DNA from: Sphaerotilus mobilis | Lineage (GTDB): Bacteria > Pseudomonadota > Gammaproteobacteria > Burkholderiales > Burkholderiaceae_C | Assembly (NCBI RefSeq): GCF_004216565.1 | Contig: NZ_SGWV01000008.1 | Location: 62,001 to 126,000 of the forward strand | DNA length: 64,000 bases | Reading direction: 5' to 3' | Shown here: positions 8,063 to 19,247 of the stretch, piece after piece | Position numbering within the stretch: position 1 is the first letter of the stretch | Layout of the letters: each line of letters begins with the position of its first letter | Position numbers and translations under genes: made by a program | Notes under the pieces: generated by a model | The model's input: only the letters and a program-made list of their open reading frames with translations | Told to the model about the DNA's origin: nothing | Database searches by the model: none

Positions 8063-9242
8063 ATGAAAAGGCCTGGATGCCGGTGATGGCGCGGCCCAGG
8101 ATCAGCGCATGCACGTCGTGGGTGCCCTCGTAGGTGTTGACCACCTCCAGGTTGACCAGGTGCCGCGCCACGCCGAACTCGTCGGAGATGCCGTTGCCGC
8201 CGAGCATGTCGCGCGCCATGCGGGCGATGTCCAGCGCCTTGCCGCAGCTGTTGCGCTTGAGGATGGACGTGGCCTCGACCGAGGCCGTGCCTGCGTCCTT
8301 CAGCCGGCCCAGCTGCAGACAGCCCTGCAGGCCCAGCGCGATGTCGGTCAGCATGTCGGCCAGCTTCTTCTGGATCAGCTGGTTGGCCGCCAGCGGACGG
8401 CCGAACTGGCGGCGATCGAGCGTGTAGCTGCGGGCCCGGTGGAAGCAGTCCTCGGCCGCGCCGAGTGCCCCCCAGGCGATGCCGTAGCGGGCGCTGTTCA
8501 GGCAGGTGAAGGGGCCCTTGAGGCCGCGCACGTCGGGGAAGGCGTCCTCGTCCGGGCAGAACACCTCGTCCATGACGATCTCGCCGGTGATGCTCGCGCG
8601 CAGGCCCACCTTGCTGTGGATCGCCGGCGTGCTCAGGCCCGCCGCGCCACGGTTGAGGATGTAGCCGCGGATCGCGCCCTCGTCGTCCTTGGCCCAGACC
8701 ACGAAGACGTCGGCGATGGGGCTGTTGGTGATCCACATCTTGGCGCCCGAGAGCTTCCAGCCGCCCGCCACCTTGCGGGCGCGCGTGACCATGCTGCCGG
8801 GGTCGGAGCCGTGGTCCGGCTCGGTCAGGCCAAAGCAGCCGACCCACTCGCCACGGGCCAGCTTGGGCAGGTACTTCTGCTTCTGCGCCTCGGTGCCGAA
8901 GGCCTCGATGGGCACCATCACCAGCGAGGACTGCACGCTCATCATCGAGCGGTAGCCCGAGTCGATGCGCTCGACCTCGCGCGCCACCAGGCCGTAGCTG
9001 ACGTAGTTCAGGCCCGAGCCACCGTAGGCCTCGGCGATGGTCGGACCCAGCAGGCCCAGCTCGCCCATCTCTTGGAAGATGGCGCGATCGGTCTTCTCAT
9101 GCCGGAAGGCTTCGAGCACGCGCGGTGCCAGCCGCTCCTGGCAATAGGCATGGGCGGCGTCGCGCACCGCACGTTCATCGCCGCTGAGCTGCGCGTCGAG
9201 GTTGAGGGGGTCTTCCCAGTTGAAGGCGGCGTGGCTGGCCAT
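8061..9242 (-). CDS. gcdH: Glutaryl-CoA dehydrogenase
   Basis: FAD-dependent acyl-CoA dehydrogenase of 393 residues that oxidises and decarboxylates glutaryl-CoA to crotonyl-CoA, the last specific step of lysine, tryptophan and 5-aminovalerate catabolism. I recognise GcdH rather than a generic family member from long blocks shared with the mitochondrial enzyme: [49 protein letters not shown] and NTYEGTHD. The last carries the catalytic Glu. The ATG at 9242 gives the usual length, and the longer frame overlaps the aminotransferase gene. It sits between the aminotransferase (41 bases upstream) and the CoA-transferase. Confidence 0.95.
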   Translation of the reverse strand: MASHAAFNWEDPLNLDAQLSGDERAVRDAAHAYCQERLAPRVLEAFRHEKTDRAIFQEMGELGLLGPTIAEAYGGSGLNYVSYGLVAREVERIDSGYRSMMSVQSSLVMVPIEAFGTEAQKQKYLPKLARGEWVGCFGLTEPDHGSDPGSMVTRARKVAGGWKLSGAKMWITNSPIADVFVVWAKDDEGAIRGYILNRGAAGLSTPAIHSKVGLRASITGEIVMDEVFCPDEDAFPDVRGLKGPFTCLNSARYGIAWGALGAAEDCFHRARSYTLDRRQFGRPLAANQLIQKKLADMLTDIALGLQGCLQLGRLKDAGTASVEATSILKRNSCGKALDIARMARDMLGGNGISDEFGVARHLVNLEVVNTYEGTHDVHALILGRAITGIQAFS

Positions 9243-9283
9243 GGAGGTCTTTCTGAGGCGGTCGGTGGCTTGGGCGGAACGGG

Positions 9284-10582
9284 TCAGGCCAGCGCGGCGA
9301 AGCAGTCGGCCATGATGGCCAGACCCTCGTCGAGCACGGCATCGGATGCCGTCAGCGGCACCAGCACGCGGATCACGTTGGCATAGGTGCCGCAGGACAG
9401 CAGGATCAGCCCGCGCTTGGCGGCTTCCTTGACGATGGCACCGGTCAGCGCCGCGTCGGGCTGGTGCGCATCGCCGTCCTTGCACAGCTCGATGGCGACC
9501 ATCGCGCCGGGGCCGCGCACCTCGGCGATCACCGGGTGCTTCGCGGCGATGGCCGACAGGCCGGCCTTGAGGCGCTCGCCGACGGCACGGCCGCGTTCGA
9601 GCAGGCCGTCCTGTTCGAAGACGTCCAGCACGGCCAGTGCCGAGGCGCAGGCCAGCGGGTTGCCGGCATAGGTGCCACCCAGGCCGCCGGGTCCGGGCGC
9701 GTCCATCATTTCGGCCCGGCCGATGACGGCCGACAGCGGCATGCCGCCGGCCAGCGACTTCGCCATGGTGATGATGTCGGGCACGGCATCCGGGCCCCAT
9801 TGTTCGCAAGCGAGCCAGGTGCCGGTGCGACCGGCGCCGGTCTGGACCTCGTCGGCGATCAGCACGATGCCGTGCTGGTCACACAGCGCCCGCAGGCGGC
9901 GCGCGAACTCCGGCGGGGCGACGTAGAAGCCGCCTTCGCCCTGCACCGGCTCCAGGATGATGGCGGCGACGCGGGCGGCCTCGACGTCGTACTTGAAGAT
10001 CGCCTCGATCGAGGCCATGGCGTCGTCGACGCTGATGCCGTGCAGCTCGCAGGGGAACTTGGCGTGGTAGACCTCGGCGGGGAAGGGGCCGAAGCCGGTC
10101 TTGTAGGGGGCGACCTTGCCGGTCAGCGCCATGCCCATCATCGTGCGGCCGTGGAAGCCGCCGCCGAAGGCGATCAGCGCCTGGCGCTTGGTGTAGGCGC
10201 GGGCGACCTTGACGGCGTTCTCGATCGCCTCGGCGCCGGTCGTCAGGAAGAAGCTCTTCTTGGCGAAGTGGCCGGGCGCCTTGGCGTTCAGGCGTTCGGC
10301 CAGTTCGACATAGGGCTCGTAGGCCAGCACCTGGAAGCAGGTGTGGGTGAACCGGTCGAGCTGTTCGGCAATGGCCTGGACCAGGCGCGGGTGGCGGTGG
10401 CCGGTGTTGAGCACCGCGATGCCACCGGCGAAGTCGATGTAGCGGCGTCCCTCGACATCCCAGACCTCGGCGTTGTCGGCGCGGTGCACGAAGATCTCGT
10501 GGCTCTGGCCCAGGCCGCTGGGCAGGGCGGCGCGGCGGCGCGCCATCAGGGCAGCGTTGTTGAGGTGGGGTTCGCGTTGCAT
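9284..10582 (-). CDS. gabT: 4-aminobutyrate / 5-aminovalerate aminotransferase
   Basis: PLP-dependent class III omega-aminotransferase of 432 residues that moves the terminal amino group of 4-aminobutyrate (GabT) or 5-aminovalerate (DavT) to 2-oxoglutarate, giving the semialdehyde. Visible features are [12 protein letters not shown] and GGFHGRT (PLP phosphate region), EPVQGEGG, the [11 protein letters not shown] block with the Asp that contacts the pyridine N, and the Schiff-base Lys in [12 protein letters not shown]. The ATG at 10582 gives [16 protein letters not shown]. It heads the aminotransferase-gcdH-CoA-transferase operon and is divergent from the MocR regulator. The gcdH linkage makes a DavT role at least as likely as GabT. 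Confidence 0.92.
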   Translation of the reverse strand: MQREPHLNNAALMARRRAALPSGLGQSHEIFVHRADNAEVWDVEGRRYIDFAGGIAVLNTGHRHPRLVQAIAEQLDRFTHTCFQVLAYEPYVELAERLNAKAPGHFAKKSFFLTTGAEAIENAVKVARAYTKRQALIAFGGGFHGRTMMGMALTGKVAPYKTGFGPFPAEVYHAKFPCELHGISVDDAMASIEAIFKYDVEAARVAAIILEPVQGEGGFYVAPPEFARRLRALCDQHGIVLIADEVQTGAGRTGTWLACEQWGPDAVPDIITMAKSLAGGMPLSAVIGRAEMMDAPGPGGLGGTYAGNPLACASALAVLDVFEQDGLLERGRAVGERLKAGLSAIAAKHPVIAEVRGPGAMVAIELCKDGDAHQPDAALTGAIVKEAAKRGLILLSCGTYANVIRVLVPLTASDAVLDEGLAIMADCFAALA

Positions 10583-10639
10583 CGTGGGACTCCGGGTGGG
10601 CGGGTGACGAGGCAATGTAGGGGCCGCACCCGGCGTCTA

Positions 10640-10697
10640 CCATGTACAGGCAGCCACCCCGCACCGATGCACTGTGCTGGGCCGCCGACCGGCACAG
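10640..10697. promoter_or_regulatory. Candidate MocR operator between aminotransferase and mocR
   Basis: The 172-base divergent gap holds CCATGTACAG at 10640-10649, identical to the decamer at 6627-6636. It also holds a dyad with arms CTGTGC (10672-10677) and GCACAG (10692-10697). MocR-type regulators commonly bind in the gap between their own gene and a divergent target. The role here is inferred from position and the shared decamer. Confidence 0.45.
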
Positions 10698-10754
10698 CGC
10701 CGCGCTGTCTGTCGGTCCCGGCTGGCCCGTTCCACTGCTTGCTCCGTTCCCGCC

Positions 10755-12164
10755 ATGTTCACGCTCAACCCCAAGTCCGCCACCCCGCTGGTGGTGCAGA
10801 TCGTCCAGGCCTTGAGCCGACAGATCGAGGAAGGCGGCCTGCGCGCGGGCACCAAGGTGCCGTCGATCCGCCAGTTCGCGCATGCCCACCAGGTCAGCAT
10901 CTTCACGGTGGTCGAGGCCTATGACCGGCTGGTGGCGCAGGGCTGGCTGGTGTCGCGGCCACATTCGGGCTTCTTCGTGCGCAAGCGCGGCGAGGGCGCG
11001 GTGGCCTCGGTCGATGTGGCCTCGCCGGCCGGTATCGCGGGCACCTCGTTCGACTCGATGTGGTACCTGCGCAAGATCTTCGAGAACCGCCACCTGTCGA
11101 TGAAGCCCGGCTGCGGCTGGTTGCCGGGTGACTGGCTGTTCGAGGACGGCCTCAAGCGCAGCCTGCGCGGCCTGGCCGGCGATGACGTCGACCTCGGCGG
11201 CTATGGCGACCCCAAGGGCTATCCGCCGCTGCGCCAGCTGATCCGCGACACGCTGGCCGAACAGGAGGTGGCCGCGACCACCGAGCAGGTCCTGCTGACC
11301 CAGGGCAGCAGCCAGGCGCTGGACCTGTGCGCGCGCCGCCTGGTGCGGCCCGGCGACGCCGTGCTGGTCGACGACCCGGGCTATGCCAACCTGCTGTTCT
11401 GCCTGCGCTTCCAGGGCGCCCGGCTGGTGGGGGTGCCGCGCACGCCCGGCGGCTACGACCTCGCAGCGCTGGAGGCCGCGCTGGTCGAACACCAGCCACG
11501 GGTGTTCTTCACCCAGCCGCGCCTGCAGAGCCCGACCGGCTCGGTCGCCACGCTGGCCCAGCTGCACCGCGTGCTGCAGCTGGCCGAGAAACACGACGTG
11601 CTGATCGTCGAGAACGACATCTACGCCGACCTGGACCCGGAGCCGCGCCCGTCGCTGGCCAGCCTCGACCAGCTCAACCGGGTCGTGCATGTGGGCAGCT
11701 ACAGCAAGACCATCTCGCCCAACATCCGCGTCGGCCATCTGGTCGCCCACCCCGATCTGGTCGAGGACCTGGCCCAGCTCAAGATGATTGCCGGCCTGAC
11801 CAGCTCCGAGTTCGGCGAGCGCCTGGCCTTTGGTGCCCTCACCGAAGGCCGCTGGCGCAAGCACCTCAAGGCCCTGCGCGAGCGCCTGGCCAAGGCCCAT
11901 GAACGGGTCGCCCAGCGGCTCGATGACCTCGGCTTCGAGATCTTCTGTGAGCCCAAGGCCGGCATGTTTCTGTGGGCCCGCCACGCCGACATGCCCGATG
12001 CCGTGCAGACCAGCAACCAGGCCGCCGAACACGACCTGCTGCTGGGCCCCGGCCACCTCTTCACGACCGACCTGGCCCCGACGCCGTGGATGCGCTTCAA
12101 CGTCGCCTACTGCGACGATGAGCGGCTCTACACCTTCCTGGAAAGCCGGCGTCAGGCGGTGTGA
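10755..12164 (+). CDS. MocR family (GntR DNA-binding + aminotransferase-fold) transcriptional regulator
   Basis: Chimeric regulator of 469 residues. An N-terminal winged-helix GntR domain (about 1-75, with PSIRQFAHAHQVS and GWLVSRPHSGFFV) is joined to an aminotransferase class I fold. The PLP-binding Lys is retained in GSYSKTISPNIRVG, and DDPGYAN and ENDIYADLD are also present. In characterised relatives such as GabR and PdxR, the PLP domain senses an amine or vitamer and switches divergent catabolic genes. The ATG at 10755 starts MFTLNPKSATPL, and the longer upstream frame is not used. Its position back to back with the omega-aminotransferase predicts control of the whole island at 1-10582. 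Confidence 0.88.
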   Translation: MFTLNPKSATPLVVQIVQALSRQIEEGGLRAGTKVPSIRQFAHAHQVSIFTVVEAYDRLVAQGWLVSRPHSGFFVRKRGEGAVASVDVASPAGIAGTSFDSMWYLRKIFENRHLSMKPGCGWLPGDWLFEDGLKRSLRGLAGDDVDLGGYGDPKGYPPLRQLIRDTLAEQEVAATTEQVLLTQGSSQALDLCARRLVRPGDAVLVDDPGYANLLFCLRFQGARLVGVPRTPGGYDLAALEAALVEHQPRVFFTQPRLQSPTGSVATLAQLHRVLQLAEKHDVLIVENDIYADLDPEPRPSLASLDQLNRVVHVGSYSKTISPNIRVGHLVAHPDLVEDLAQLKMIAGLTSSEFGERLAFGALTEGRWRKHLKALRERLAKAHERVAQRLDDLGFEIFCEPKAGMFLWARHADMPDAVQTSNQAAEHDLLLGPGHLFTTDLAPTPWMRFNVAYCDDERLYTFLESRRQAV

Positions 12165-12186
12165 GGCCGAGGCGGGTCGGCACGGC

Positions 12187-12208
12187 TAGAATCTGGTTGA
12201 TTCAACCA
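12187..12208 (+). promoter_or_regulatory. Toxin-antitoxin promoter -10 with palindromic operator
   Basis: A -10-like TAGAAT at 12187-12192 is followed at once by a perfect palindrome at 12194-12208, arms TGGTTGA and TCAACCA around a central T. It lies about 40 bases before the antitoxin start. Antitoxins of this type usually repress their own promoter through such a site, so this is the likely autoregulatory operator. No good -35 hexamer is visible. Confidence 0.65.
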
Positions 12209-12245
12209 ATTCGCGCACGTCCCTCACGCCAGCCTGGAGTACCCC

Positions 12246-12509
12246 ATGGAAACCGTCGGTCTGTTCGAAGCCAAGACGCACCTGTCCGAGTTGATCGCTC
12301 GCGCCGAACGCGGCGAGGAGGTGGTGATCACGCGGCACAACAAGCCGGTGGCCAAGCTGGTGCCGATCAACGAGGTGCCGGCCGATCTGGTGGCTCGGCG
12401 CCGCCAGGCCCTGTCCGAGTTGCAAGGCATCGGACGGCGCATGGCCGAGCGAGGAGGGCCGATCACGGTCGACGAGATCCTGCAGTGGCGCGATGAGGGG
12501 CGCCGGTGA
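12246..12509 (+). CDS. Type II antitoxin, Phd/YefM family
   Basis: An 87-residue antitoxin. The N-terminal half matches the Phd/YefM DNA-binding fold (VGLFEAKTHLSELIARAERGEE, shown as separate short motifs VGLFEAKTHL and LIARAERGEE, then ITRHNKPVAKLVP). The C-terminal part (about 50-87) is charged and probably binds and neutralises the toxin. The toxin gene overlaps its stop codon, so the pair is translationally coupled. The palindrome at 12194-12208 is its probable operator. Confidence 0.9.
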   Translation: METVGLFEAKTHLSELIARAERGEEVVITRHNKPVAKLVPINEVPADLVARRRQALSELQGIGRRMAERGGPITVDEILQWRDEGRR

Positions 12510-12901
12510 TCGTCGTCGACTGCTCCTACACGCTGGCCATGGTGATGCCCGACGAGCAGTTGCCTGTCAGCCTGCATCAGGCCATCGAGGGCCGTCTGGT
12601 GGTCCCCGCGCTCTGGCCCTTCGAGGTGGCCAACGTGCTGCGCCACGTGGTGCGTCGTGGCCGTCTGCGCGGCGACGAGGTGGCCGAGGTCTGTGCCCGC
12701 CTGGACGCCTATGGCATCGAAGTGCTGGGCAGCGCCGACACGTCGGTGCAGCAACGCCACGCGGCCGCCAGCGCCCATGACCTGACCGCCTACGATGCCG
12801 CCTATGTGGACCTGGCCGTGCAGCGCCGCTGCGCGTTGGCCACGCTGGACGCCCGCATGGCGGCTGCCGCACAGCGCGCCGGCGTCATGGTTCTCGATTG
12901 A
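12506..12901 (+). CDS. PIN-domain toxin, VapC-like
   Basis: A 131-residue PIN-domain ribonuclease, the toxin partner of the preceding Phd-like antitoxin. Expected acidic metal-binding residues are visible: Asp5 in MIVVDCSYT, the Glu of FEVANVL, the Asp of YDAAYVDLA and the Asp of ATLDARM. It starts at a GTG (12506) overlapping the antitoxin TGA. In characterised family members the target is tRNA or rRNA, but the target here is unknown. The pair lies just upstream of alaS, with only 47 bases from toxin stop to alaS start. Confidence 0.9.
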   Translation: MIVVDCSYTLAMVMPDEQLPVSLHQAIEGRLVVPALWPFEVANVLRHVVRRGRLRGDEVAEVCARLDAYGIEVLGSADTSVQQRHAAASAHDLTAYDAAYVDLAVQRRCALATLDARMAAAAQRAGVMVLD

Positions 12902-12948
12902 GCCTCATCCCTTCCAAGTCATTGCCCATCCCGAACCTGACGACGCCC

Positions 12949-15568
<2,620 letters not shown>

Positions 15569-15576
<8 letters not shown>

Positions 15577-16066
15577 GCCCGGCCTTGATGCGGCCGATGG
15601 GCTTGACGACGACTGGGCGCCGGTCCAGTCGCCCAAGCTCTGGCGCGACGCGCTGTGGAGCGCCTGCGTCATCAAGAACGAGGACGACGAGGGCTGGGCC
15701 GTGTCGATGACGCGGCGCGGCGAGTCCGAGCCGGTGCTGGTCGCGCCCTGGACCATGGGGCGCGACAAGAAGAACCCCAAGCCGCTGGACATCAACGCCT
15801 TCAACACCTGGATCAAGACCGCCCACGAGGTCCTGCGCCGGCATGAGCAGCAGCTGCATGCGCAGCTGCATCAGCGCCTGCGCATCGACACGCCGGCTGG
15901 CCGGGTCGAGGTCACGCTGGACATCGAACCGGATGAGGACATGCCCAGCGCCACCCTCAGCGCACACGACGCGGCGGGCGAGCTGCTGGCGCGCAAGAAG
16001 GTCGCTGCAGACTTCCGCCTGAGCGCGCGCAGCGCACAGGCCTGGCTGGAAACCCTGGACGCCTGA
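15569..16066 (+). CDS. Conserved-looking protein of unknown function downstream of alaS
   Basis: A 165-residue protein that I do not recognise. The best start is a GTG at 15569 ([20 protein letters not shown] if read as Met), overlapping the last 8 bases of alaS, which implies translational coupling. The frame remains open upstream only inside alaS. It is soluble, with no signal or membrane segment. It has an acidic N-terminus, a Trp-rich region ([20 protein letters not shown]), a basic [11 protein letters not shown] stretch and a helical region rich in His and Gln ([16 protein letters not shown]). Confidence 0.7.
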
Positions 16067-16168
16067 GGCCCGGCGATGTCCGGCGCACACGCGTCGCGCA
16101 GGCGTCGCACACTCGTCGCATAAACGTCGATTCACCCCCCGATCACTCCACTTTCGCCTGGAACCGAC

Positions 16169-16690
16169 ATGACCATCACCCTGACCTCCGCCTTCCTGCC
16201 GGTCTTCAAGCGCGCCCTGCGCAACATGGACCACTTCCTCGACAAGGCGATCGCCAACGCGGCGGCCCGCAAGTTCAGTCCCGATGTGCTGGCCCAGGCC
16301 CGGCTGGCGCCTGACATGCTGCCGCTGACCTCGCAGGTGCGCATCGCCTGCGACGCGGCCAAGCTCGCGGTGGCGCGGGTCGGTGGCCTGACGGCGCCGA
16401 AGTTCGAGGACAACGAGACCACGCTGGCCGAGCTGAAGACCCGCATCGCCAGCACGTTGGCCTTTCTGGAATCCGTGCCGGCCGACGCGCTGGACGGCCG
16501 CGAGGACGTCGAAGTGACCTTCCCGGTCGGCCGCGACGCCACCCGCACGCTCAAGGGCGCCGACTACCTGCGCCACTGGGCCTTGGCCAACGTGATGTTC
16601 CACACCACGACGACCTATGCGCTGCTGCGCCACAACGGTGTCGACCTCGGCAAGCAGGACTTCCTGCTCGGGTCGGACGAGGCGATCTGA
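16169..16690 (+). CDS. DUF1993 domain-containing protein
   Basis: A 173-residue protein matching the DUF1993 family, a group predicted to adopt a DinB-like four-helix fold. Visible family features are an N-terminal FLPVFKRALRNMDHFLDKA helix, SQVRIACDAAKLAVARVGG and a C-terminal helix YLRHWALANVMFHTTTTYALL. The last includes the conserved His-containing segment. No biochemical role is established for the family as far as I know. It stands alone, convergent with the diguanylate cyclase gene (18 bases between their ends). Confidence 0.8.
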   Translation: MTITLTSAFLPVFKRALRNMDHFLDKAIANAAARKFSPDVLAQARLAPDMLPLTSQVRIACDAAKLAVARVGGLTAPKFEDNETTLAELKTRIASTLAFLESVPADALDGREDVEVTFPVGRDATRTLKGADYLRHWALANVMFHTTTTYALLRHNGVDLGKQDFLLGSDEAI

Positions 16691-16708
16691 TCCGCTCGAC
16701 GGCCAGGC

Positions 16709-17812
16709 CTAGAAGAAGTCCACGCCGCTGCTGACCGGCTCGGGCGCGTTCAGCTTGCCCAGCGCGACCAGCTCGGCGTGTTCGTGGACCTGGTTCCTTC
16801 CCGCCTGCTTGGCGTGATAGACGGCCTGATCGGCGCGGCCAAAGGCGCTTTCGGGCGTGTCGTCGGCGTCGATGTGGGTGTAGCCGATGCTGATGGTCAG
16901 CTGGCCCACCTGAGGGAAGTCGCGTTCGGCGACGCGCCGCCGCAGCCGTTCCAGCGCGGCGCGTGCGCCTTGGCCGTCCGGGCAACGCAGCAGCACGACG
17001 AACTCCTCGCCGCCAAAACGGTAGAGCCGGTCGCTCTGGCGGAAGGTGTCGCGCATCAGCTGTGACAGCAGCAGCAGCACCTCGTCGCCGACCAGGTGGC
17101 CGTAGCGGTCGTTGACACGCTTGAAGTGGTCGACGTCCACCACCGCAAGCCACGATTGCTCACCCGCCGGCCGGCTGCGGCGCTCGTCGTCATCACCGTC
17201 TTCGAGCAGGGGCAACAGCTCCACCGGCTCGACCTGGCGCAGGGGGCCGAGCCGCATGAAGCTCTCGTCGAAGGTCTTGCGGTTGAGCAGGCCGGTGAGT
17301 TCGTCGCACTCGTTGTCATCGAGCAGGCGGCGCAGGTTGCCGTAGAGCCGCAGCAACTGCTCGGTGCGGGCGCGCTCGGCGGCATCGACCGGCGGCTCGC
17401 GCTCGATCTCCACCAGTGCGACCGGCGTGTGCCCGTGCAGCAGCGGCAGCACCCACAGACCGGGATGCTCGGCGGGCTGGGCGCCGCGCTCGGCATGGGC
17501 AACCCAGTCGCGCAGACGGTTGCGCACACGATCGGGGACGGGCAGGGCACCGGCGGACACGGCCCGCGCGAGGCGCCAGCCGGGCGTCGGCAGGGTCTCG
17601 TCGCCGGGGGCGGCCTGGATGTCGACCTTCACGTCGACCTTCATGTCAACCTTCATGTCAACGTCACGGATCCACAGCGCCACCGAGCGAGCCGACAGCA
17701 TCTCGGCCAGGCCGGCGATCAGGCGTTCCTCAAGAGCGCCGCGCTCACGCAGGCCCGAGAGGTCGACCATCGTGGCCGCCAGGTGCCGAAGCTGGGTTTC
17801 AGCGTTCGGCAT
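16709..17812 (-). CDS. Diguanylate cyclase with N-terminal GAF-like sensor region
   Basis: A 367-residue cytoplasmic protein expected to make cyclic di-GMP from two GTP. The C-terminal GGDEF domain (about 165-350) starts at DELTGLLNRKTFDE, carries the active-site motif GGEEF at 267-271, and has an RxxD inhibitory site (RQSD, 258-261) five residues before it. It should therefore be subject to product inhibition. The N-terminal 150 residues contain GAF-like segments (LPLLHGHTPVALVEIER) but no transmembrane helix. Residues 53-64 are a run of MKVD/VKVD units encoded by a 12-bp tandem repeat. Confidence 0.9.
   Translation of the reverse strand: MPNAETQLRHLAATMVDLSGLRERGALEERLIAGLAEMLSARSVALWIRDVDMKVDMKVDVKVDIQAAPGDETLPTPGWRLARAVSAGALPVPDRVRNRLRDWVAHAERGAQPAEHPGLWVLPLLHGHTPVALVEIEREPPVDAAERARTEQLLRLYGNLRRLLDDNECDELTGLLNRKTFDESFMRLGPLRQVEPVELLPLLEDGDDDERRSRPAGEQSWLAVVDVDHFKRVNDRYGHLVGDEVLLLLSQLMRDTFRQSDRLYRFGGEEFVVLLRCPDGQGARAALERLRRRVAERDFPQVGQLTISIGYTHIDADDTPESAFGRADQAVYHAKQAGRNQVHEHAELVALGKLNAPEPVSSGVDFF
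17621..17662 (-). repeat. 12-bp in-frame tandem repeat in the diguanylate cyclase gene
   Basis: Three to three and a half copies of a 12-base unit (GTCGACCTTCAC, GTCGACCTTCAT, GTCAACCTTCAT on the plus strand) encode repeated MKVD/VKVD in the sensor region. The copies differ at single bases. Copy number could vary between strains without a frameshift. Confidence 0.85.
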
Positions 17813-17946
17813 GGCAGGCGGCCGCAGGGCCGACAGGTGGCGACAGGCAAGCGGATGCGTGGGGCATGAAGAAGGGCCGGGTCGGCATCGAAACTGAAAA
17901 ATTCAGCAAACGATGCTAGCCCAGCCCTTCCGATCTGCGCTGTGCA

Positions 17947-17981
17947 GGATGTCGCGCCGGCGGCTGCTCGGCACGACATCC
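17947..17981 (-). terminator. Possible hairpin downstream of the copper operon
   Basis: An 8-bp perfect inverted repeat (GGATGTCG at 17947-17954, CGACATCC at 17974-17981, 19-base loop) begins 9 bases after the last gene of the copper cluster. It has no U-tract, so intrinsic termination is uncertain. The rest of the 177-base gap up to the diguanylate cyclase start shows nothing I can name. Confidence 0.3.
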
Positions 17982-17989
17982 GACAAGGA

Positions 17990-18499
17990 TCAGTGACCCT
18001 TGTGGGCGCCGTGCGCGCCATGGTCACCGTGGCCGGCGGCAGGCATGCCTGCCATGGCGCGAACCGGTGCGTCGACGGTGATCTTCGAGCGCTTCTGGGC
18101 CTTGTCCTCGACCTCCAGTTCCACCTTGACGGTGGCGCCGGCCTTGAGCGGGCTGAACACGTCGATCAGCATGATGTGGTAGCCGCCCGGCTTCAGTTCC
18201 ACGGCCTTGCCCGAGGGCAGGTCCAGCGACGGCACAGCGCGCATCTTCATGATGTCGCCTTCCATCGCCATCTCGTGGATCTCGACCACGCGAGCGGCCG
18301 GCGAGCTGGCGCTGATCAGCTTCAGATCGCTGCTGGCGGTCAGCGTCATGAAGGCGCCGGTGGCCTTCTGGGTCGCGATGGTCTGGCGGACCCAGGGGTC
18401 CTTGGCCTGCACGGCGGCTTGTGCCTGCACGCTGCCGGCGAAGGTCGCCAGGCTCAGGGCCGTGGTCAGGGCGAGGGTCAGGGTCTTGAAGCGGTTCAT
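17990..18499 (-). CDS. Periplasmic copper chaperone PCu(A)C
   Basis: A 169-residue exported copper chaperone (DUF461/PCu(A)C). It has a Sec signal peptide to about residue 26 (QAQA), then the Cu(I)-binding H(M)X10MX21HXM pattern: HEMAMEGDIMKM, followed later by GGYHIML. The C-terminus is His-rich (AGHGDHGAHGAHKGH) and may bind additional metal. In characterised systems PCu(A)C hands copper to the CuA or CuB site of cytochrome oxidase, often with Sco. This is the last of five minus-strand genes and one of two PCu(A)C paralogues in the cluster. Confidence 0.92.
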   Translation of the reverse strand: MNRFKTLTLALTTALSLATFAGSVQAQAAVQAKDPWVRQTIATQKATGAFMTLTASSDLKLISASSPAARVVEIHEMAMEGDIMKMRAVPSLDLPSGKAVELKPGGYHIMLIDVFSPLKAGATVKVELEVEDKAQKRSKITVDAPVRAMAGMPAAGHGDHGAHGAHKGH

Positions 18500-18578
18500 G
18501 TGGGTGTCCTGGAAGGAGGTTGAAGGGTTCTGGAGGGGTTCTGGAAGGGACGAGAAGGATCGAGTGGGGTTGGGGCGT

Positions 18579-19187
18579 TCAACCCGCGCCGAGCAGGATC
18601 TTCAGGTCGTGCGTGATGTCGTCGGCGGTCTGGTTGTGCCGCACGGCCAGGCGCAACTTGCCTTGCGTGTCGTAGACGTAGGACAGCGCGGTGTGGTCCA
18701 TCGTGTAGGTCGAACCGGTCGGCACCTTGCTGTAGAAGACCTTGAAGTCGCGCGCCGTGGCGCGGGTCTGGGCGTCGTCGCCCCGCAAGGCGAGGAAGCT
18801 CGGGTCGAACGCGGCGGTGTAGCCCTTGAGCAGCTCGGCGGTGTCGCGCTCGGGGTCGACGGTGATGAAGATGACCTGCAGCTTGTCGCCCTGCGGGCCG
18901 AGCTGGCGGCGGACCTCGATGGCCCGCGTCAAGGCCGTCGGACAGACGTCCGGGCATTGCGTGAAGCCGAAGAAGACCATCACGAGGCGGCCCTTGAAGT
19001 CGTCGAGCGTCCGGACCTTGCCGTCCGGGTCGCTCAGCGAGAAGCCCTTGGCGTATTCGGCATCGGTGATGTCGATGTTCTTGAACGGCGGTGGGGCCTT
19101 CGTGCAGGCGGTCAGCAGGCCGCCCAGTGCGAGCGTCGCCGTGGTGGCGAGCAGTGAGCGGTTGAAGGTGCGTCGGGCGAAGGTCAA
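18579..19187 (-). CDS. SCO1/SenC-family copper/redox protein
   Basis: A 202-residue thioredoxin-fold Sco protein that assembles the CuA centre of cytochrome c oxidase or acts as a thiol oxidoreductase. The N-terminus is a lipoprotein signal with lipobox LLTAC (Cys about residue 28), so it is probably anchored in the membrane facing the periplasm. The copper ligands are visible: the CxxxC of TQCPDVCPTAL and the distal His of TMDHTALSYV. It lies between two PCu(A)C genes, as expected for a shared copper delivery route. Confidence 0.93.
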   Translation of the reverse strand: MTFARRTFNRSLLATTATLALGGLLTACTKAPPPFKNIDITDAEYAKGFSLSDPDGKVRTLDDFKGRLVMVFFGFTQCPDVCPTALTRAIEVRRQLGPQGDKLQVIFITVDPERDTAELLKGYTAAFDPSFLALRGDDAQTRATARDFKVFYSKVPTGSTYTMDHTALSYVYDTQGKLRLAVRHNQTADDITHDLKILLGAG

Positions 19188-19247
19188 GACGTTTCCAGTT
19201 CGATTCGGGAAGGACGGGCGGGCGGGTGGGCGACCAGCGTCGAAGGC

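Noticed and set aside
5395-8133. A 912-codon plus-strand open frame over the ATPase and CoA-transferase genes
   Set aside because: Its length reflects GC bias only. The opposite strand encodes two complete, recognisable enzymes with ribosome-binding sites and motifs.
7960-8847. N-terminal extension of the CoA-transferase frame into gcdH
   Set aside because: The extension reads through the REP-like element and part of gcdH in another frame. The family start is MLQGMRVLDLSR at 7959.
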